A stretch of DNA of 6,567 bases. Origin: UBA5209 sp964625015. GTDB lineage: Bacteria > Patescibacteriota > Dojkabacteria > SC72. This document shows positions 5,175-6,567 of the stretch, piece after piece. A program made the translations under genes and the position numbers. The stretch spans positions 1-6,567 of the forward strand of contig CAZUZI010000050.1 of assembly GCA_964625015.1 (NCBI GenBank), given 5' to 3'. The notes below the pieces were generated by a model. That model searched no databases, was not told where the DNA came from, and worked only from the letters and a program-made list of their open reading frames with translations. How positions within the stretch are numbered: the first letter of the stretch is position 1; each line of letters starts with the position of its first letter.

Positions 5175-5345
5175 ATGAAATTTCATGTGAGCACCGACAA
5201 AATTCAAGCGGAATTCACTTTAACAGAAAGGGGATACCAAATAACAAAAACACAAAGTTCTGATGAAAGTCTGTCAAAAATCGCAGTGAAAAACATTGTG
5301 AAACTCGAGGTTCACAACAAAATAGGAGTATACCATGTCTTTTAG
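5175..5345 (+). CDS. Small hypothetical protein (56 residues)
   Basis: It opens with ATG at 5175, with AAAGGA five bases upstream, and stops at TAG 5343-5345. The N-terminus M-K-F-H-V, then I-Q-A-E-F-T-L and Y-Q-I-T-K-T give three probable strands, followed by a short helix L-S-K-I-A-V-K-N-I-V-K-L. This strand-strand-helix order is like the paralogue family at 3807, 4077 and 5635, but the Cys motif is missing and identity is too low to assert kinship. It overlaps the next start (ATG 5335) by 11 bases, whose AGGAG site lies inside its end, so the two are coupled. It is shorter than typical annotation cut-offs; the ribosome site and position support it. Function unknown. Confidence 0.5.
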   Translation: MKFHVSTDKIQAEFTLTERGYQITKTQSSDESLSKIAVKNIVKLEVHNKIGVYHVF

Positions 5346-5542
5346 ACCATCGTATGTTCAGGCAGAACAGTCAGGACCGCCGTAGACCGACGAATAAGTC
5401 GCCAAAGAAACGTTCCACAGACAGTGGCAAAATTGAGTTCACAAACATGTGGCAATGCCGTGTGATTACAGATTACGGCTATTACACCGCATTCAGATCA
5501 AATGATTATTACGAACGGGAATGCAAGTTGTCAGAATTATAA
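5335..5542 (+). pseudogene. Small basic gene split by an apparent +1 frame break
   Basis: A good ribosome site (AGGAG 5324-5328, six bases before ATG 5335) opens a frame of only 16 codons ending at TAG 5383-5385. The next frame (+1) is open from before ATG 5354 to TAA 5542 and encodes 62 residues from that ATG. These are a basic stretch (R-R-R-P-T-N-K-S-P-K-K-R, 9-20) and then a strand-like, Tyr-rich end (Q-C-R-V-I-T-D-Y-G-Y-Y-T-A-F). ATG 5354 has no ribosome site. So either a base change broke a gene of about 68 codons, or ribosomes shift +1 in the 5354-5385 overlap, or translation restarts. The codon before the stop (CCG, after CCG) is not a classic slip site. Function unknown. Confidence 0.4.
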
Positions 5543-5575
5543 AAGCCCAAGTATATAACTTAACACATATGTAAA

Positions 5576-5599
5576 GTCTTTCCCCATAGTGAGAAAGAC
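5576..5599 (+). other. Perfect hairpin GTCTTTC / GAAAGAC in leader
   Basis: Seven-base perfect arms with a ten-base loop, 36 bases before the ATG at 5635 and 33 bases after the stop at 5542. No T-run follows, so it is not an intrinsic terminator. It may protect the message or mark a processing site. The gap 5543-5634 holds nothing else except the ribosome site. Confidence 0.4.
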
Positions 5600-5634
5600 A
5601 AGTCAACTGATGTCAAAAATGAAAGGAAACAAAA

Positions 5635-5898
5635 ATGAGGATTGAGTTAGATATCAATGGTAAATGGTTTGGGGTAAAATATAGCGAAGATGATGATGGA
5701 TTTTGGGCAGAATCAGGCAAAGATCAATCGACTTTGTGCATATACCTTGCTGATGCCATCGAATGGTGCATAGAAGAAGTAAGAAAAGAATGCAAAGAAA
5801 ATATGGAATTTGAGAAACGTCGCTATGAAAATGCCGTAGCAGAGTATAAAAATAGACTGAATGAACTTGATGCTTGTTCTAGGAAAAGGACGGAATAA
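5635..5898 (+). CDS. Small acidic unknown protein with coiled-coil tail, paralogue family copy 3
   Basis: 87 residues, about 21 acidic and 15 basic. GAAAGGA lies seven bases before ATG. Family plan: M-R-I-E-L-D-I-N-G-K strand (1-10), a second strand with the acidic turn E-D-D-D-G-F-W, then the helix L-A-D-A-I-E-W-C-I-E-E-V-R-K (38-51) with C45 in the shared position. A long highly charged helix follows (52-80; E/K/R-rich, with leucines and alanines near the end) that could form a coiled coil and dimerise. Other cysteines are at 35, 53 and 81. The next reading frame, at 5900, is a broken copy of the same design. No known family is recognised. The closeness to the sigma gene might mean a role in transcription takeover, but this is only position. 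Confidence 0.7.
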   Translation: MRIELDINGKWFGVKYSEDDDGFWAESGKDQSTLCIYLADAIEWCIEEVRKECKENMEFEKRRYENAVAEYKNRLNELDACSRKRTE

Positions 5899-5899
5899 G

Positions 5900-6077
5900 A
5901 TGATCATCGAAATTAAAATTGGTAGTAATTCGTAGCTAGGTTCGGCACTCAATGAAATGGATTATAGCTGATGTTAGAGATGATTACATTGAATATAGGA
6001 CAGAAACAATAAATAATCACGATAGAATTATGGGTACAATTGCTCAAAGACTAGAAGATTTAACAAAATTAATATAA
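5900..6077 (+). pseudogene. Broken copy of the paralogue family (internal deletion and frame shift)
   Basis: AAGGA (5886-5890) is well placed before ATG 5900, but the frame gives only M-I-I-E-I-K-I-G-S-N-S and then TAG (5933-5935). This matches the first strand of the family (M-R-I-E-L-D-I-N-G-K). In the +1 frame from 5940, before an ATG at 5952 with no ribosome site, comes H-S-M-K-W-I-I-A-D-V-R-D, which aligns with D-A-I-E-W-C-I-E-E-V-R-K of the 5635 protein. A charged helix follows (R-L-E-D-L-T-K-L-I), ending at TAA 6077. The middle, about 25-30 codons, is missing, and the conserved Cys is Ile. This reads as a decaying duplicate; a live 41-residue protein from ATG 5952 remains possible. Confidence 0.55.
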
Positions 6078-6087
6078 AAAATAAAAT

Positions 6088-6120
6088 TTTTCGCGAAAAG
6101 TTAAAAAAACGTAGTATAAT
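6088..6120 (+). promoter_or_regulatory. Sigma-gene promoter candidate with palindromic operator
   Basis: TATAAT at 6115-6120 lies in ACGTAGTATAATAA, one base different from the terS upstream site. AAAGGA begins seven bases after it, so the leader would be very short, as for terS. The place where a -35 would be (about 6092-6097) is instead the centre of a perfect 12-base palindrome TTTTCGCGAAAA (6088-6099). A repressor or activator bound there would control the promoter directly. Confidence 0.45.
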
Positions 6121-6138
6121 AATATTAAAGGAAATATT

Positions 6139-6567
6139 ATGCTTGACACACTTATCGAAACTCATCAAAGAATGGTCATCTCAATAGCGAAAAAATATCA
6201 CGCTTCCACAGTCAAACTTGATTTCGAAGATTTGACATCTGAGGGTAATATTGGATTATATCGAGCCATACAGACATACAACGAAAATAAAGGATCGTTT
6301 CCGTCATACGCATATTATTGGGTAAGGAAATACATTCAACAAGCTATTGAGAAACATGACAACACTATATACATTCCAAGGTATGTTAAAAAACACTTGT
6401 CGGTATATTATAAAATAAAGAATCAACTTATAAATACTCTATGCAGAATCCCAGAACCAGACGAAGTATTGGAATTGATGGAAATATCTGAGCATGAAAA
6501 AATCTGTGTTAAACAAGCACTAAAAGCAGTTGCTATAGAGTTTAATGATGAAATACACTACAAGGAT
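6139..6567 (+). CDS. Phage-encoded sigma-70-type RNA polymerase factor, N-terminal part
   Basis: 143 residues are visible and the frame is open at the window edge. ATG 6139 has AAAGGA six bases upstream. Region 1.1 is absent and region 2 starts at once: H-Q-R-M-V-I-S-I-A-K-K-Y (9-20, region 2.1), D-F-E-D-L-T-S-E-G-N-I-G-L-Y-R-A-I (28-44, core-binding 2.2), S-Y-A-Y-Y-W-V-R-K-Y-I-Q-Q-A-I (56-70, 2.3-2.4), then I-Y-I-P-R-Y-V-K-K (77-85, region 3.0) and a region 3 helical part. Region 4 must lie beyond 6567. It would bind host core RNA polymerase and direct it to phage promoters. By alignment to E. coli RpoD, the -10 readers Q437 and T440 are K64 and Q67 here, so promoter choice probably differs, while the melting aromatics are kept (Y60, W61). 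This is group 3-like, not the ECF type, because region 3 is present. Confidence 0.85.
   Translation, partial: MLDTLIETHQRMVISIAKKYHASTVKLDFEDLTSEGNIGLYRAIQTYNENKGSFPSYAYYWVRKYIQQAIEKHDNTIYIPRYVKKHLSVYYKIKNQLINTLCRIPEPDEVLELMEISEHEKICVKQALKAVAIEFNDEIHYKD

Noticed and set aside
5713..5952. 79-codon minus-strand frame with hydrophobic Phe/Ile-rich product
   Set aside because: Antisense to the charged helix of the 5635 gene; the hydrophobic composition is the expected complement of Glu/Lys codons, and no ribosome site is seen.

Overview
The window is a piece of a tailed double-stranded DNA phage (or prophage) genome. The evidence is a terminase small subunit, terminase large subunit and portal cluster on one side, and a run of very small unknown genes leading to a phage-encoded sigma-70-type factor on the other. 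The portal resembles the podophage 'head-to-tail connecting protein' family, so a short-tailed phage is the best guess. The host cannot be named. Shine-Dalgarno sites are strong, coding DNA is moderately AT-rich, and intergenic DNA is very AT-rich.

Layout: positions 1-2913 are a tight leftward (minus-strand) packaging/head operon: terS, terL, a 60-residue basic protein, a 109-residue protein with a glycine-rich hydrophobic N-terminus, and the portal, which is cut by the window edge. terS/terL and terL/60-aa overlap by one base (TAATG and TAGTG). Positions 2914-3487 are a 574-base AT-rich divergent control region with palindromes, repeated short words, a GC-rich hairpin block and candidate promoters in both directions; it could also hold a replication origin. 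Positions 3488-6077 are rightward small genes, mostly without recognisable homologues, interrupted by two long untranslated stretches: 4335-4532, with two perfect hairpins, and 4830-5174, with a tandem repeat. From 6139 to the right edge runs the N-terminal 143 residues of a sigma factor (regions 2 and 3).

The main unusual signal is a family of small paralogues with the layout M(K/R)I-beta followed by an A(I/L)x(aromatic)C(L/I) helix. It has intact copies at 3807, 4077 and 5635 and a broken copy at 5900-6077. A second signal is regulatory. The terS and sigma genes have nearly the same promoter-like sequence (ACG[A/T]AGTATAATAA) immediately before their ribosome binding sites. The sigma copy has a perfect TTTTCGCGAAAA palindrome at its -35 position, and the sigma itself has changed residues where RpoD contacts the -10 element. 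A plausible but unproven reading is that the rightward genes are early or regulatory functions, and that the phage sigma redirects transcription, perhaps to the leftward packaging genes.
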